Shown piece by piece: positions 63,974 to 64,000 of a stretch of DNA of 64,000 bases; the stretch's first letter is position 1; every line of letters begins with the position of its first letter. The notes beneath the pieces were generated by a model. The model searched no databases and was not told the origin of the DNA. It worked only from the letters and a program-made list of their open reading frames with translations. A program made the translations under genes and the position numbers. This stretch comes from Roseiarcus sp963730555. Its GTDB lineage: Bacteria; Pseudomonadota; Alphaproteobacteria; Rhizobiales; Beijerinckiaceae. The stretch covers positions 632,707 to 696,706 of the forward strand of contig CAVSSS010000008.1 in NCBI GenBank assembly GCA_963730555.1. The letters are read 5' to 3'.

Positions 63974-64000
63974 ATGCAAATCAAGCAACTCGTCGACCAT
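63974..64000 (+). CDS. Start of a gene cut by the right edge
   Basis: ATG at 63974 has a strong GAGAGGAG Shine-Dalgarno six bases upstream and opens MQIKQLVDH before the window ends. Nine codons are too few to name the product; similar starts occur in metallo-beta-lactamase-fold proteins, which is only a hint. Confidence 0.4.

Overview
The window is GC-rich DNA from an alphaproteobacterium, most likely of the order Hyphomicrobiales (Rhizobiales), Beijerinckiaceae/Methylocystaceae-like. The clues are the pgk-gap-tkt / DUF4164-zapA-6S RNA neighbourhood, a GcrA-family regulator, ribosomal protein S2 with the long C-terminal extension of this group, and the fabZ-lpxA-lpxI-lpxB cluster. A methylsuccinyl-CoA dehydrogenase-like enzyme (ethylmalonyl-CoA pathway) and a pyrophosphate-type phosphofructokinase would suit a methylotroph-like central metabolism, but this is inference. 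I found no tRNA, rRNA, CRISPR array or intact insertion sequence.

Layout. 0-3 kb: a broken adenylate cyclase end, a 4Fe-4S protein, a thioesterase-like protein and a low-GC islet of defence/toxin-antitoxin remnants that stops at the pgk stop codon. 3-17 kb: Calvin/glycolysis enzymes (pgk, gap, tkt), zapA with 6S RNA, a MarR/MFS pair with matching palindromic operators, leuA, an oxidoreductase with a TPR-methyltransferase, gcrA, a DUF5343 protein. 17-29 kb: YihY, the Mcd-like dehydrogenase, a protein with two TIR domains joined by a histone-H1-like linker, RlpA, an epimerase with a histidine kinase, NAD kinase with a Nudix hydrolase, an OmpA-YidB-type envelope protein. 29-36 kb: a compact thiL-IMPase-epimerase-folD operon, a secreted beta-helix protein, tyrS. 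36-47 kb: several interrupted genes (AsmA-like, M23 peptidase, a large beta-propeller protein, PPi-phosphofructokinase) among intact bcp, antiporter and racemase genes. 47-57.4 kb: PEBP protein, TPR protein, pyrH, tsf, rpsB, a nitrate/taurine-type ABC transporter and gltA.

57.8-61.2 kb holds lpxB, lpxI, lpxA and fabZ, all in the expected order and all carrying frame breaks. Because these genes are normally essential, base errors in the assembly are the simplest reading. lpxD, expected upstream of fabZ, is missing. From 61.3 kb to the right edge the DNA is a mosaic of degraded pieces (RelE-type toxin, a second EF-Ts, an S53 peptidase, a sensor-kinase periplasmic domain), consistent with a rearrangement junction, decay or a chimeric contig.

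The least ordinary items are the double-TIR protein with the basic linker at 20.4 kb, the truncated TIR-partner domain at 2.5 kb, the seven-blade propeller fused behind a kelch-like domain at 43.3 kb, the MarR/MFS operators with a probable leaderless promoter, and the palindrome in front of gltA.
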